Shown: piece after piece, positions 17,965 through 27,228 of the stretch
How the letters are laid out: every line of letters begins with the position of its first letter
Numbering within the stretch: position 1 is the stretch's first letter
Assembly (NCBI GenBank): GCA_012729315.1
Contig: JAAYDI010000103.1
Coordinates: 32,460-96,459, forward strand
DNA: 64,000 nt
Direction of reading: 5' to 3'
Source of the DNA: Planctomycetaceae bacterium
Lineage (GTDB): Bacteria > Planctomycetota > Planctomycetia > Pirellulales > Pirellulaceae
Program-made: the position numbers and the translations under genes
Notes under the pieces: model-generated
What the model saw: only the letters and a program-made list of their open reading frames with translations
What the model was told of the DNA's origin: nothing
Database searches by the model: none

Positions 17965-18375
17965 GCCACACTCCTCTCCAGACAGTACATCTACCCCCCC
18001 TGACGTGCCAGACTTTTCCCTGTGCCAACTTTAAGTCTACCTGGATAGGCGTTGCTGACCAGAGGCGATCTACCCAGAATGACTAGATTCTCGGTGGCGT
18101 CGCGTATGGTCTCATGCGTTTTCGGCCGGGCATCCAGTGTGTACGGCCTTTTGGCGGGAGCGGCGGTACGGCGCTGCGGATTCTGTGGGTTGTGTGGCCG
18201 GTCGGACAGGGTGGAGAAATTGCATCGTCGAAAGTGGACAACGCTAATCCTAAGCTACGTTTGAGTGAGAAAACGCAACGTCGGGCGGGGTCGTCCGACC
18301 GTCTGTTACCTGCCTGTCGGCAGCCGCGTGCAAACGCCTGGTCAGCCAAGCCCCCAGGACGAAGGCCACGACACC
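17965..18375. other. divergent regulatory gap
   Basis: This gap lies between two regulator genes transcribed away from each other. On the minus strand two TGGCAC hexamers occur 17 bases apart (plus-strand GTGCCA at 18005-18010 and 18022-18027) upstream of the NarL-type gene, but neither has the -12 half of a sigma-54 promoter. I see no gene and no hairpin with a T run. Confidence 0.4.
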
Positions 18376-19764
18376 ATGAGCAGAGGTTCGCTATTGCTGG
18401 TTGATGACGATCGTCACGTGCTGGACTCCATGGCCGGCTGGCTACGGGAGCAAGGGTACGAGGTGACGGCGGCCGCCACATATCAGCAGGCGCTCGAGGA
18501 ACTCGACGCGCAGCCTCCCGAACTGCTGTTGGCCGACGTGCGGCTGCAGGACGGGGACGGCTTCGACCTGTTGGCGCACAGCCGCCGGAAGTATCCTGGC
18601 GTCCCGGTGATTCTGATCACCGGTTACGGCACGGTGGAGACTGGTGTGGAAGCGATTCGGGCCGGTGCCTTCGATCTGCTGACCAAGCCGCTGATCGACC
18701 AGGAACTGGAATTGTCAATTGAACGCGCCCTGTCGCAGCGGAAGGTGCTGGAAGAGAACAAGCATCTGAAGGACCAGCTTGACCTGCGGTACGGCATGGA
18801 AAACGTCGTCGGCCACGATCGGCGCATGCAGCGCATTTTCGACATGATCGACAGCGTGGCCGACACGAAGGCAACGATTCTGATCACGGGTGAGAGCGGG
18901 ACCGGCAAGTCGATGATTGCCCGGGCGATTCACCGCCGCAGCGGGCGGCGCGATCGCGCGTTCGTCGAAGTGGCGTGCGGTGCGCTGCCCGAGTCGCTCT
19001 TGGAGAGCGAGCTGTTCGGGCACGTCGCCGGAGCGTTTACGGGCGCCGTGTCCGAGAAGATCGGCAAGTTCAAGCAGGCCGATGGCGGCACGATCTTTCT
19101 GGACGAGATCAGCACCGCATCTCCCAGCATGCAGGTGAAAATGCTGCGCGTGCTGCAGGAATTCGAGTTCGAGCAAGTGGGGGGCACGAAGACGTTCCAC
19201 GTGGATACCCGCGTCGTGCTGGCCACTAACGAGAACCTGGCACAGGCCGTGGCGGCCGGCCGGTTCCGCCAGGATCTCTATTACCGGGTCAACGTTATCA
19301 ATATTGAGCTGCCGCCGCTGCGGGAACGCATCACGGACATCCCGCTGCTGGCACTGCATTTTCTGCATGAAGTCCGTGAGGATGCCAACAAAGACGTCAC
19401 TGGATTCAGTGACGAAGCGATGGCAGTGCTCCAGCATTACAGCTGGCCGGGCAATGTGAGGGAACTGCAGAACGTCGTCGAACGCGCCGTCCTGCTCGGC
19501 AAGGGACCGATTATCACGGTCGCCGATTTCCCGGATCATCTCCTGGCCGGAGCCTCCATCCAGACGCCCTCCGCCACCGGCCAAACGCTGAAAGAAGCTT
19601 TGGCCGGTCCGGAGCGGCAGATCATCCTGGGCGTCCTGCGCGCCAACAACTGGAACCGCAACGTCACCGCCGAATCGCTGGGCATCAACCGCACCACGCT
19701 CTATAAGAAAATGAAGCGGCTGGGGCTGGAGGAGCCGGCCGATACGTCGGCGGCCGGGTTCTGA
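18376..19764 (+). CDS. sigma-54 dependent response regulator, orphan
   Basis: The 462-residue protein has a receiver (D10-D11-D12, phospho-acceptor D54), an AAA+ domain with Walker [15 protein letters not shown], the Walker B LDEIS region and the [10 protein letters not shown] sensor, and a Fis-type helix-turn-helix end ([22 protein letters not shown]). The ATG at 18376 is chosen because it puts the receiver first; the open frame begins further upstream at 18265. No kinase is next to it. It is of the same class as the regulator at 1116-2453 but has a different receiver sequence. Confidence 0.92.
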   Translation: MSRGSLLLVDDDRHVLDSMAGWLREQGYEVTAAATYQQALEELDAQPPELLLADVRLQDGDGFDLLAHSRRKYPGVPVILITGYGTVETGVEAIRAGAFDLLTKPLIDQELELSIERALSQRKVLEENKHLKDQLDLRYGMENVVGHDRRMQRIFDMIDSVADTKATILITGESGTGKSMIARAIHRRSGRRDRAFVEVACGALPESLLESELFGHVAGAFTGAVSEKIGKFKQADGGTIFLDEISTASPSMQVKMLRVLQEFEFEQVGGTKTFHVDTRVVLATNENLAQAVAAGRFRQDLYYRVNVINIELPPLRERITDIPLLALHFLHEVREDANKDVTGFSDEAMAVLQHYSWPGNVRELQNVVERAVLLGKGPIITVADFPDHLLAGASIQTPSATGQTLKEALAGPERQIILGVLRANNWNRNVTAESLGINRTTLYKKMKRLGLEEPADTSAAGF

Positions 19765-20017
19765 ACTGCACGGCCAGCATCCGGGGCAGACCACCAGACG
19801 TACCTGAACCTCTCGGCGGCACCCCCGGCTGTCACATCCTGGAACGTACCTCCCGGCGCTCGGAGACGCGTCGCACGTCCACGGCGCGGATGCGCGCGCG
19901 GCCTTCACCGCCCCCAGTCGAGCAGCCGGTCCCGCCTCGGACTCGTGCCCTTTCCCGTCGCGGAGGGCAGTTCTACAATCGCCTCGGGTTCAAGTCGGCG
20001 CAGCGAGGGACGCACTG

Positions 20018-21220
20018 ATGAAGATCCACGAATTCCAGGCGAAGCACATTCTTCGCGAAGCGGGGGTGACCGTCCTGCCGGGCATGGTGGTGCGAGGGGC
20101 GGACGAGGCAGAGGACGCGTTTCACCAGTTGGACGGCAGGGTGGCGGTCGTCAAGGCGCAGATTCACGCGGGTGGCCGGGGCAAAGGCACCGTCTGGGAC
20201 GATCCGGATCAGCGCGGCGTGCAGCTGGTCCGCAGCGGTGCTGAGGCGGCCCGCGCGGCCAGTCGTCTGCTGGGCAAGAAACTGATTACCATCCAGACCG
20301 GGCCAGAAGGCCGGCTGGTGCGGCAGGTCCTGATCGAAAAAGGGTGCGACATCAGCCGGGAGTTGTACCTGGGTGTCGTGCTGGATCGGGCGGCCGCCCG
20401 GCCGGTGCTGATGGCATCCAGTGAGGGAGGGGTGGAGATCGAGACCGCCGCCGCCCAGACGCCGGAGCAAATCTTCAGGGAACACTTCGACCCGGCCACC
20501 GGTCTGCGCAGCTTTCAGGTCCGCAAGCTCTGTGCGAAACTCGGGCTGACCGGTCCCCTGGTCCGGTCTGCGGACCAGTTCATGAAGGCGGTCTGCCGGA
20601 CGTTTGTGCAGTACGACTGCAGTCTGGTTGAGACCAATCCGCTGGTGGTGACTGCGGACGGCCAGTTGGTGGCGCTCGACGCCAAGATGACCTTCGATGG
20701 CAACGGCCTGTTTCGCCATCCCGAGATTGCCAGGTTACGCGATCTGGAGGAAGAGGATCCGGTGGAGGTCGGCGCGGCCGACGCGGGACTCAGCTATGTC
20801 AAGCTCGACGGCAACATCGGCTGCCTCGTCAACGGCGCCGGGCTGGCGATGAGCACGATGGATCTGATCAAGCTGCACGGCGGCGAACCGGCCAATTTCC
20901 TGGATGTGGGTGGCGGCGCGGACACCGAGCAAGTGACGCAGGCGTTTCGCATCCTGCTGGATGATCCTCACGTGCGCGGTGTGCTGGTGAATATATTCGG
21001 CGGCATCGCGCGGTGTACCACCATCGCGCAGGCACTGTTGGAGGCATCGCGGCAGGTCGATTTCCATGTGCCGCTGGTCGTCCGGCTGGAGGGGACCGAA
21101 GTGGAAGAGGGACGCCGCATGCTGCGCGACAGCGGGCTGAATATCATTCCGGCCGACAGCCTGACCGATGCGGCGCAGAAGATCGTCGCCGCGGTGGCAG
21201 CGGGCACACGCGACGGTTGA
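20018..21220 (+). CDS. sucC: succinate-CoA ligase [ADP-forming] subunit beta
   Basis: SucC forms the nucleotide-binding beta subunit of succinyl-CoA synthetase in the TCA cycle. The 400-residue protein shows the [17 protein letters not shown] start, the ATP-grasp part with [24 protein letters not shown], and the C-terminal GGGADTEQV and [10 protein letters not shown] motifs of the CoA-ligase domain. It lies 61 bases before sucD. Confidence 0.96.
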   Translation: MKIHEFQAKHILREAGVTVLPGMVVRGADEAEDAFHQLDGRVAVVKAQIHAGGRGKGTVWDDPDQRGVQLVRSGAEAARAASRLLGKKLITIQTGPEGRLVRQVLIEKGCDISRELYLGVVLDRAAARPVLMASSEGGVEIETAAAQTPEQIFREHFDPATGLRSFQVRKLCAKLGLTGPLVRSADQFMKAVCRTFVQYDCSLVETNPLVVTADGQLVALDAKMTFDGNGLFRHPEIARLRDLEEEDPVEVGAADAGLSYVKLDGNIGCLVNGAGLAMSTMDLIKLHGGEPANFLDVGGGADTEQVTQAFRILLDDPHVRGVLVNIFGGIARCTTIAQALLEASRQVDFHVPLVVRLEGTEVEEGRRMLRDSGLNIIPADSLTDAAQKIVAAVAAGTRDG

Positions 21221-21281
21221 GGCGGGCACAGCGGGCGGGGCGGCCGAGCGGACGGGGCAAGTCGAAGGACGGGGACATGTC

Positions 21282-22175
21282 ATGAGCATCCTGGTCGACA
21301 GCCAGACACGCGTGATCTGCCAAGGTATCACCGGCGCTGCCGGCAGTTTCCACACCCGGAGCTGCCGGGCCTACGGCACGAAGATGGTTGGCGGCGTGAC
21401 GCCCGGCAAGGGAGGCACGTCAGTCGACGGTCTACCGGTGTTCGACACGGTCGAGCAGGCCGTGTCACAGACCGGCGCGGACGCGACCATGATCTTCGTC
21501 CCGGCACCCTTCACGGCCGACGCGATCCACGAAGCGTTGGATGCCGGCATCGGCGTCATCGTGGTGATTACGGAAGGCGTACCGGCGCTGGACATGGTGG
21601 GCGTGTGTGCCGCGGTGCGGTGCCGCAGCGCTCGGCTCATCGGTCCCAACTGCCCCGGGGTGATCACCCCTGGCGCCTGCAAGGTCGGCATCATGCCGGG
21701 ATACATCCACCAGCGCGGGTCGGTCGGCGTGATCAGCCGCAGTGGTACGCTGACCTACGAAGCGGTCTGGCAGACGACGCAGGCCGGTCTGGGGCAGTCG
21801 ACCTGCGTCGGGCTGGGGGGGGACCCGCTGGTCGGCACGTCCTTCATCGAACTGCTCGCGTTGTTCCAGGCAGACCCACAGACGGAATCCATCCTGATGA
21901 TTGGCGAGATCGGCGGGTCGGCCGAAGAGGCGGCGGCCGCCTACGTGAAGGAGCACGTTACCAAACCGGTCGCGGCGTTCATTGCAGGACGGACCGCGCC
22001 GCCCGGCAAACGCATGGGACACGCGGGGGCGATCATCTCGGGGGGCAAGGGCACGGCGGACGAGAAGATCGCGGCGCTGCGCGCGGCCGGGATTGAAGTG
22101 GCTGAGAGCCCGGCCGACATGGCCCAGGCCGTGCTGCGCGCCATCGCGCGGCGTCAGGGCCAGAGACCGCTGTGA
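21282..22175 (+). CDS. sucD: succinate-CoA ligase subunit alpha
   Basis: The 297-residue alpha subunit binds CoA and carries the phosphohistidine. Features seen: [61 protein letters not shown], and [14 protein letters not shown] with the catalytic histidine. The ATG at 21282 is chosen for the family start; an upstream frame extension overlaps the sucC end in another frame. It forms an operon with sucC. Confidence 0.96.
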   Translation: MSILVDSQTRVICQGITGAAGSFHTRSCRAYGTKMVGGVTPGKGGTSVDGLPVFDTVEQAVSQTGADATMIFVPAPFTADAIHEALDAGIGVIVVITEGVPALDMVGVCAAVRCRSARLIGPNCPGVITPGACKVGIMPGYIHQRGSVGVISRSGTLTYEAVWQTTQAGLGQSTCVGLGGDPLVGTSFIELLALFQADPQTESILMIGEIGGSAEEAAAAYVKEHVTKPVAAFIAGRTAPPGKRMGHAGAIISGGKGTADEKIAALRAAGIEVAESPADMAQAVLRAIARRQGQRPL

Positions 22176-22196
22176 ACGGCCTCCAGTGCCCATCCG

Positions 22197-22224
22197 ATCG
22201 GCCGCTCAGAATCGGCCGCTCAGA
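22197..22224. repeat. 14-bp tandem repeat at the end of an outer-membrane gene
   Basis: ATCGGCCGCTCAGA occurs twice in a row (22197-22210 and 22211-22224) and overlaps the stop codon of the minus-strand gene at 22220, in the short gap to sucD. Confidence 0.75.
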
Positions 22225-23314
22225 AGTCGAATCCGGCCCGGACCATCAGTGTGTCAGCCGGCTTGTAGTCGGGGATCGGCGATTCGAATTCGATGTTGCG
22301 GCTGAACACGTAGCCCACTTCGCAGCGCACCGATCCGCCCCCCGGTTTCTTGCGTTCGATCCCGGCGTACACACGCCAGTCGACAATCTCGATCATGTCC
22401 CAGGAATCCATCCCGTTGCGCACCGAATACGTGTCGCCGCCGAACTCCCCGGCGACGTACACCCAGTCCTCGTGCAACGCGGACGCTGTGAAGCGATACG
22501 CGAACAGGGGACGCGGAAAGACGATCTCCAGGTGGACGTCGTCGTGCGGGTCCCAGATGACGCCGCCCGCCGGCAGCCAGTTGAAGGTGAAACGGCTCAA
22601 GTACAGAACGCCGGCGAGCACCTGCACGCGACCGGGCACCCAGTCGCAGCGCACCAGCGCCTTCCCCTTCGTGCGATACGCGTCCCCCTGCAGGTTGTCG
22701 AAGTCGCTGTAGACCCCGGGGGTCACCGCCAGGATGCCCATCCAGCGGTCGGTGATCTTGGGCAACCACATCAGGTCCAGATAGGCGTCGTAGAGTCGGG
22801 GGGGCAAGTGGGGAGTGCGGGGTCCGTCGAGCGGCGTGGCGTCGAACCCGGAGGTAATCAACAGCGGAAAATCGCGCGTCGGCAGCGGCAGGGCCACCGT
22901 CACGAACGATCGGGCTTCGACCATCCCGAAATCCTCGTCTCCCCCCCGATCCAGCCAGGCGCCGGAGAGCGACAGTTTCTGGAAGAACCCGTTGCGGTGC
23001 GACGCGATGCGGCCCGTCTCCATCGTCAACTCATCGCCCGGGTCGAGCGGATCGAACGGCGGCGCACTGCCGAGCGTGGTCCCCAGACTCGCAAGCTCAG
23101 CGGTCATCCAGCCTGGGGGCGGCGGGAGCGTGGACTCGTCGTCCGCCTGCCAGTTTGTCTCGGGCAGACGCACATGCGGCACCGCGTCCGCCAGGCCGGG
23201 AGCCGCGTCGGGCCATGTGGCCAGACCGGCGGGGGCCAGGACCTGGGCCGCCAGCGCCGACGCCCACAGAACCGCCGTGCCCGCTGCCACCGCGTATCGA
23301 AGCCATTTGCTCAT
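22220..23314 (-). CDS. predicted outer-membrane beta-barrel protein, downstream copy
   Basis: The 364-residue protein has a signal peptide (MSKWLRYAVAAGTAVLWASALAAQ), then mostly amphipathic strands alternating with turns and a C-terminus ending in an aromatic residue (LMVRAGFDF), typical of outer-membrane barrels. It resembles the upstream neighbour in its end (MVRAGWNY there), in spacing of motifs such as YSDFDNLQGDAYR/TDFETLNINSLR and in the VGGEYGG/VAGEFGG-like strand, so they are tandem paralogues. It starts only three bases after the upstream stop codon, hence one operon. Pfam DUF6268-type barrel proteins are a possible family; this is not certain. Confidence 0.75.
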   Translation of the reverse strand: MSKWLRYAVAAGTAVLWASALAAQVLAPAGLATWPDAAPGLADAVPHVRLPETNWQADDESTLPPPPGWMTAELASLGTTLGSAPPFDPLDPGDELTMETGRIASHRNGFFQKLSLSGAWLDRGGDEDFGMVEARSFVTVALPLPTRDFPLLITSGFDATPLDGPRTPHLPPRLYDAYLDLMWLPKITDRWMGILAVTPGVYSDFDNLQGDAYRTKGKALVRCDWVPGRVQVLAGVLYLSRFTFNWLPAGGVIWDPHDDVHLEIVFPRPLFAYRFTASALHEDWVYVAGEFGGDTYSVRNGMDSWDMIEIVDWRVYAGIERKKPGGGSVRCEVGYVFSRNIEFESPIPDYKPADTLMVRAGFDF

Positions 23315-23317
23315 CGG

Positions 23318-24658
23318 TCAGTAGTTCCAACCGGCGCGCACCATCCAGGAATCTCGCAGCGAGTGTGTCTCCAGGGGACTCTCGACGTACACGACTTCAC
23401 GATCGGTCACCCACCCCAGTTCGACGAAGCCGGTACGCCGACCCTGTTGCAGCAGTGCCGCCTGCCCCCACTCGATCCCGAGAAACAGGCGGATGTCGTT
23501 GATGTCGATCCGGTCGCCCACGTCGCCTTCGCGTTTGACGGTCCAGGCCCCACCCCCGTACTCCCCGCCCACATACCACCACAGGTCGTGGTTGCCGAGC
23601 GTGGTCAGGTGCTGCGCGAGTTTCGGATGCGGGAAGAACACGTCGAACCGCGTCTGGGCGTTGGGGGTCCACAAGAGCCCAAAGGCCGGGAGCAGTTTCA
23701 GGTCGTTGCGGTCAATGTAAATGACCCCCGCCCGCACCGATGTGGTGGGCGTGGTCTGAACTCGAAACAGCCCCTGACCCATGATCCGCAGACTGTTGAT
23801 GTTGAGTGTCTCGAAGTCGGTGAATATCCCCGTCCGCGCGCCCACTTCTCCCCCGAAGGCCTTCGTGGGGTCCGACGACCACCCGAAGTCGACGAAGGCA
23901 CTGTAGGCCCTCCCCGGCAGGTCTCCGGCCGGCGCCCGCGGGCCCGACCAGAGATGCAGCGAAAAAGACGGCGCCACGAACAGCGGCTGCGTGCTGAACA
24001 GAAAATTCGGAAACGCGGCCAGCACCGAGAAGTCGAAGTCGTTGATCCCCAGGCTGTCAAAGCTGTCCGCGCTGTCCACCCACGTGTATCGCGCGCGGGG
24101 AGTAAGGAACTGCGTCGAAGGCAGACTCCACGGTACCGGCGCCAAGCCGCTTGGGTACAGCGACGGAGGGGTCGCGGAGGGGACCGAACCGGGCGGGTAA
24201 ACACCGTAGGGCGATTGCGAATACGGCGCTCCCAAAGTGTCCCCCGCTCCCCCCGGATACACGGGGACCGTGTTCGGAGCCGCGCTGATCCCCGGTGGCA
24301 GCGGCGTGCCGTACGCGGGAGGGGGCGTGCCGTACGCAGGAGGTGGCGCGGTGAGCACCGGCGGAGTCGTGTACGACGGTGGTCCGATCAGCGAAGAGGG
24401 CGACGACGTTCCACCCGGGTTGGCCGAATACGGGTCAAACGCCGGCGTGCCGAGTGTGGACGGTGCGGTTGACGGCGGATACACGCCACTGGTGCCCTGC
24501 GGCGGATACACACCCGTGCCCTGCGGCGGATACACACCCGACGGAGACGCGCTCGGCGCCGTATCCGGAAAGCGGACCGTCGGCTGTGACACGGCCATGT
24601 CAGCCTGCGTCACCACCAGCACGACCGCCAACACGAGCTTTGCCAGAGGGTGTTCCAC
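23318..24658 (-). CDS. predicted outer-membrane beta-barrel protein with repeat-rich N-terminal part
   Basis: The 446-residue protein starts with GTG and a signal peptide (KLVLAVVLVVTQADMAVSQ). Residues 35-170 are low complexity, rich in Tyr, Pro and Gly with repeated YPPQGT and PPPAYGTP units. The remaining 275 residues form a beta-barrel-like region with strands such as ARYTWVDS, FVDFGWSSDP, FRVQTTPTTSVRAGVIYID, and the terminal MVRAGWNY. It is the upstream member of a tandem pair. The proline-rich part could span peptidoglycan or interact with other surface proteins; that is inference. Confidence 0.72.
   Translation of the reverse strand: MEHPLAKLVLAVVLVVTQADMAVSQPTVRFPDTAPSASPSGVYPPQGTGVYPPQGTSGVYPPSTAPSTLGTPAFDPYSANPGGTSSPSSLIGPPSYTTPPVLTAPPPAYGTPPPAYGTPLPPGISAAPNTVPVYPGGAGDTLGAPYSQSPYGVYPPGSVPSATPPSLYPSGLAPVPWSLPSTQFLTPRARYTWVDSADSFDSLGINDFDFSVLAAFPNFLFSTQPLFVAPSFSLHLWSGPRAPAGDLPGRAYSAFVDFGWSSDPTKAFGGEVGARTGIFTDFETLNINSLRIMGQGLFRVQTTPTTSVRAGVIYIDRNDLKLLPAFGLLWTPNAQTRFDVFFPHPKLAQHLTTLGNHDLWWYVGGEYGGGAWTVKREGDVGDRIDINDIRLFLGIEWGQAALLQQGRRTGFVELGWVTDREVVYVESPLETHSLRDSWMVRAGWNY
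24303..24344 (-). repeat. 21-bp tandem repeat in the Pro/Tyr-rich part of the outer-membrane gene
   Basis: Two copies of a 21-base unit (GGCGTGCCGTACGCGGGAGG at 24303, second from 24324 with two changes) encode the PPPAYGTP repeats. Confidence 0.8.
24492..24539 (-). repeat. perfect 24-bp tandem repeat in the same gene
   Basis: The unit starting GTGCCCTGCGGCGGATACAC occurs twice without a change (24492-24515, 24516-24539) and encodes the GVYPPQGT octapeptide. The unit length keeps frame, so copy number may vary between strains. Confidence 0.9.
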
Positions 24659-24719
24659 GACAGACCAGGCCCGAGGGAAGTGAAAACTGTGCCCGACCAG
24701 ATTCCGACCAGGGAGGGGT

Positions 24720-24748
24720 TAAATATCAGAGACAACCCCCGCGGTCAA
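24720..24748 (-). promoter_or_regulatory. sigma-70 type promoter for the outer-membrane gene pair
   Basis: On the minus strand TTGACC (24748-24743) is followed after 17 bases by TATTTA (24725-24720). Transcription would begin about 24713, giving a leader of roughly 55 bases before the GTG at 24658. Confidence 0.5.
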
Positions 24749-24917
24749 GAGAGATCCGGGCCGAGCACACCCTGAGGGGACCAGTTTGCAGGCCCGCCGA
24801 AAGAACCTCTTGCCAAACGGCGGAAATACTCCCATCCTGGGTATGCGGTTTCTCCTTCATCACCCCGCCCCATGCCGGGGGTATGGCAGCTATGGTGCTC
24901 GCTTCATTGTCGCAGCG

Positions 24918-26621
24918 TCAGGATGCGAGCAGTTTGAATTGGCGCACGTCGACCAGTCCGCGGTCGGTCAGGCGCAGCTCCGGAATGACGGGCAGGGCCA
25001 GGAACGAGAGCGTCGCGAAGGGGGCGGGCAGCGGCGAGCCGAGGCTGGCGGCCGCCCGTTCGACGGCTTCGAATTGCGGCACCACGTCACGCAGCGGTTG
25101 GTCCGACAGCAGTCCGGCCAGGGGCAGTGGCAGGGCGCTGATCACCTGGCCGGCGTCGACGGCCACGAGTCCGCCGCCGAGTCGTTCGAGTTCGCGTATC
25201 GCCACGTACAGATCCGGATCGTTCACGCCGGCGGCCACGATGTTGTGCGAATCGTGAGCGACGGACGAGGCGATGGCGCCGCGCCGGAGTCCCAGCCCGT
25301 GGACCAGGCCGAGGCCGATGTTACCCGATGCCGTATGCCGTTCCACGACGACCAGTTTCAGCAGGTCGCGTTCGGTATCGGCTTCGATGCGGCCAGCATT
25401 GACGCGGGGCGCGATCCGCACGCTCCGGGTGATGATCTGGTGGGGCACGATTTCGATGACCGGGTGATGCCACGTGTCGGCCGCCAGGGCGAGCCGATCG
25501 ACCGGGAACGGTTGGATGTGCATGGTGTGGCGCAGGGCCGAGGGGGCGTCATGCGACGGCGTGAACAGCGGCTGGCCGGCGCGTGCGACCAGCCGGCCGT
25601 GATGCACGACGAGTTCCGCGCGCAGTTCGCGGAGGTCGCTCAGGACAGCCAGGTTGGCCCGGTAGCCCGGTGCGATTGCGCCGACGTCGCGGACGCCGAG
25701 GTACTCGGCCGTGTTGATCGTCGCCAGCTGAATGGCGCGCACGGGCTCCAGCCCCAGCTGGATCGCCTTCCGCACGACGGCGTCGATATCGCCGTCACGC
25801 AGCAGGTCGGAGCAGCTGCGGTCATCGACCACGAAGAGGCAGCGTTTGTAGGTCTGGTCGGTTACCAGCGGCAGCAGCGTGGCGAGGTTCTTCTCGGACG
25901 AGCCTTCGCGGATCATCACGTACATGCCTCTGCGCAGCTTTTCCTGGGCTTCGTGGTATGTCGTGGATTCGTGGTCCGAACGGATGCCGCAGGCGAGATA
26001 CGCGTTCAGATCCTTGCCGCTCAGCCCGGGCGCATGCCCGTCGATCACGGTGTGCCGGGCCGCGTCGAGCTCGGCCAGGACCTGGGCGTCGCCGGCCAGC
26101 ACGCCGGGATAATTCATCATCTCGCCGAGCCCGGCCGTTTCGTTCCAGGCGAGGATCTCCCGGATGTCCTCGGCGGTGAGGCGGGCACCGGCGGTCTCGA
26201 GGTGCGTGGCCGGCACGCACGAGGGGGCCATCAGGTACAGGTCCAGGGGCAGCGACCGGGCGGCGTCGAGCACGTATCGGACGCCCGCCACGCCCATCAC
26301 ATTGGCCACTTCGTGAAGGTCGGTCACGATGCCGGTCACGCCGCGGGGCACCACCGCCTCGGCGTACCCGGCGATGTGCAGCATCGAACTTTCTGTGTGG
26401 ACATGTCCATCGATGAACCCGGGGACGACGAACTGCCCCTGCAGATCGATGACTTCCCGTCCGCGCTCGTAGTCGCCGACCCCGGCGATCCGGTCCCTCC
26501 AGATGGCGATGTTCCCGCGTTCGAGCTCCCCGCTCAGCGTGTTGACAATTGTGGCGCGGGCCAGGATCAGGTCAGCCGGAGCAGTGCCCCGCGCCACGGC
26601 AATCAACTGGCTCAGGCTCAT
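24918..26621 (-). CDS. ade: adenine deaminase
   Basis: Adenine deaminase converts adenine to hypoxanthine and ammonia. The 567-residue amidohydrolase has metal-binding VVPGFIDGHVHTESSML (about residues 69-85), HEVANVMG, GEMMNYPGVL, DGHAPGLSGKDLNAYL, SDHEST and DDRSCSDLLRDGDID, all in the family order, then the C-terminal AdeC domain with RHTASGNIGLGLVHG and DSHNIVAAG. It starts one base after the hpt stop codon, so the two form a purine-salvage operon in which its product, hypoxanthine, is the substrate of Hpt. Confidence 0.93.
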   Translation of the reverse strand: MSLSQLIAVARGTAPADLILARATIVNTLSGELERGNIAIWRDRIAGVGDYERGREVIDLQGQFVVPGFIDGHVHTESSMLHIAGYAEAVVPRGVTGIVTDLHEVANVMGVAGVRYVLDAARSLPLDLYLMAPSCVPATHLETAGARLTAEDIREILAWNETAGLGEMMNYPGVLAGDAQVLAELDAARHTVIDGHAPGLSGKDLNAYLACGIRSDHESTTYHEAQEKLRRGMYVMIREGSSEKNLATLLPLVTDQTYKRCLFVVDDRSCSDLLRDGDIDAVVRKAIQLGLEPVRAIQLATINTAEYLGVRDVGAIAPGYRANLAVLSDLRELRAELVVHHGRLVARAGQPLFTPSHDAPSALRHTMHIQPFPVDRLALAADTWHHPVIEIVPHQIITRSVRIAPRVNAGRIEADTERDLLKLVVVERHTASGNIGLGLVHGLGLRRGAIASSVAHDSHNIVAAGVNDPDLYVAIRELERLGGGLVAVDAGQVISALPLPLAGLLSDQPLRDVVPQFEAVERAAASLGSPLPAPFATLSFLALPVIPELRLTDRGLVDVRQFKLLAS

Positions 26622-27194
26622 CTATTCCTCCACGACACAGACGTCGCACAGGTTCCGGTATTGCTCGTCGCAGTCAATACCGTATCCGACCACGAACTGA
26701 TCGGGAATAGCGATGCCGACGTAATCCACGTGGATGTCGACCTGCCGGCGGGAGGGCTTGTCGAGCAGTGTGCAGATTTTCAGCGTTGCTGGCTCGCGTT
26801 GCCGCACGTAGTCGGCGAAATGGCTGAGCGAGAGTCCGGTGTCCACGATGTCATCGACGATCAGCACGTGCCGGTCCCGGACCGGGACCTCCAGGCCGTG
26901 GAGCATCTTGACCTGGCCGGAGCTGACGGTCTGTGAACCGTAGCTCGACAGCCGCACCAGATCGATGGTGACCGGGAAGTCCAGGTATCGGATGAGATCG
27001 GCCAGGAAGACGAAGGAACCTTTGAGGATGCCGATGATCAGCGGGTACCGCCCCTGGTAGTCTCGCGTAATCTCCTGGGCCAGTCGGCGTACCTCGCGCG
27101 CCAGCGTCTGCCGCTCGATCAACACGCGTAGCCGCTGCGGCGCGGCGCCGGCTGCAGGGGAGTCGGCTGGCGGCGGAGGACAATCGTCTGTCAT
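26622..27194 (-). CDS. hpt: hypoxanthine phosphoribosyltransferase
   Basis: The 190-residue enzyme converts hypoxanthine (and usually guanine) plus PRPP to the nucleotide. The PRPP-binding loop VLIVDDIVDTGLSL, the LIIGILKGSFVFLADLIR segment with the PPi loop and the C-terminal VDYVGIAIPDQFVVGYGID are all seen. The N-terminal 25 residues are proline/alanine-rich and not typical, so the true start may be a little further in. It directly precedes ade. Confidence 0.94.
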   Translation of the reverse strand: MTDDCPPPPADSPAAGAAPQRLRVLIERQTLAREVRRLAQEITRDYQGRYPLIIGILKGSFVFLADLIRYLDFPVTIDLVRLSSYGSQTVSSGQVKMLHGLEVPVRDRHVLIVDDIVDTGLSLSHFADYVRQREPATLKICTLLDKPSRRQVDIHVDYVGIAIPDQFVVGYGIDCDEQYRNLCDVCVVEE

Positions 27195-27228
27195 GGCTGC
27201 AATCCCTGGCTGCCTCGCCGCGCGCGGC

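Noticed and set aside
18001..18030. Two TGGCAC boxes as sigma-54 promoters for the NarL-type gene
   Set aside because: The GC at -12 is absent at the required distance in both.
22172..24472. Plus-strand frame of about 760 codons antisense to the two outer-membrane genes
   Set aside because: Arg/Gly/Gln-rich with no secondary-structure pattern; explained by the minus-strand genes.
24786..26936. Plus-strand open frame of about 700 codons antisense to ade and hpt
   Set aside because: The opposite strand encodes two clear enzymes; the frame is rich in Gln/Arg/Asp/Val, typical of a shadow in high-GC DNA.
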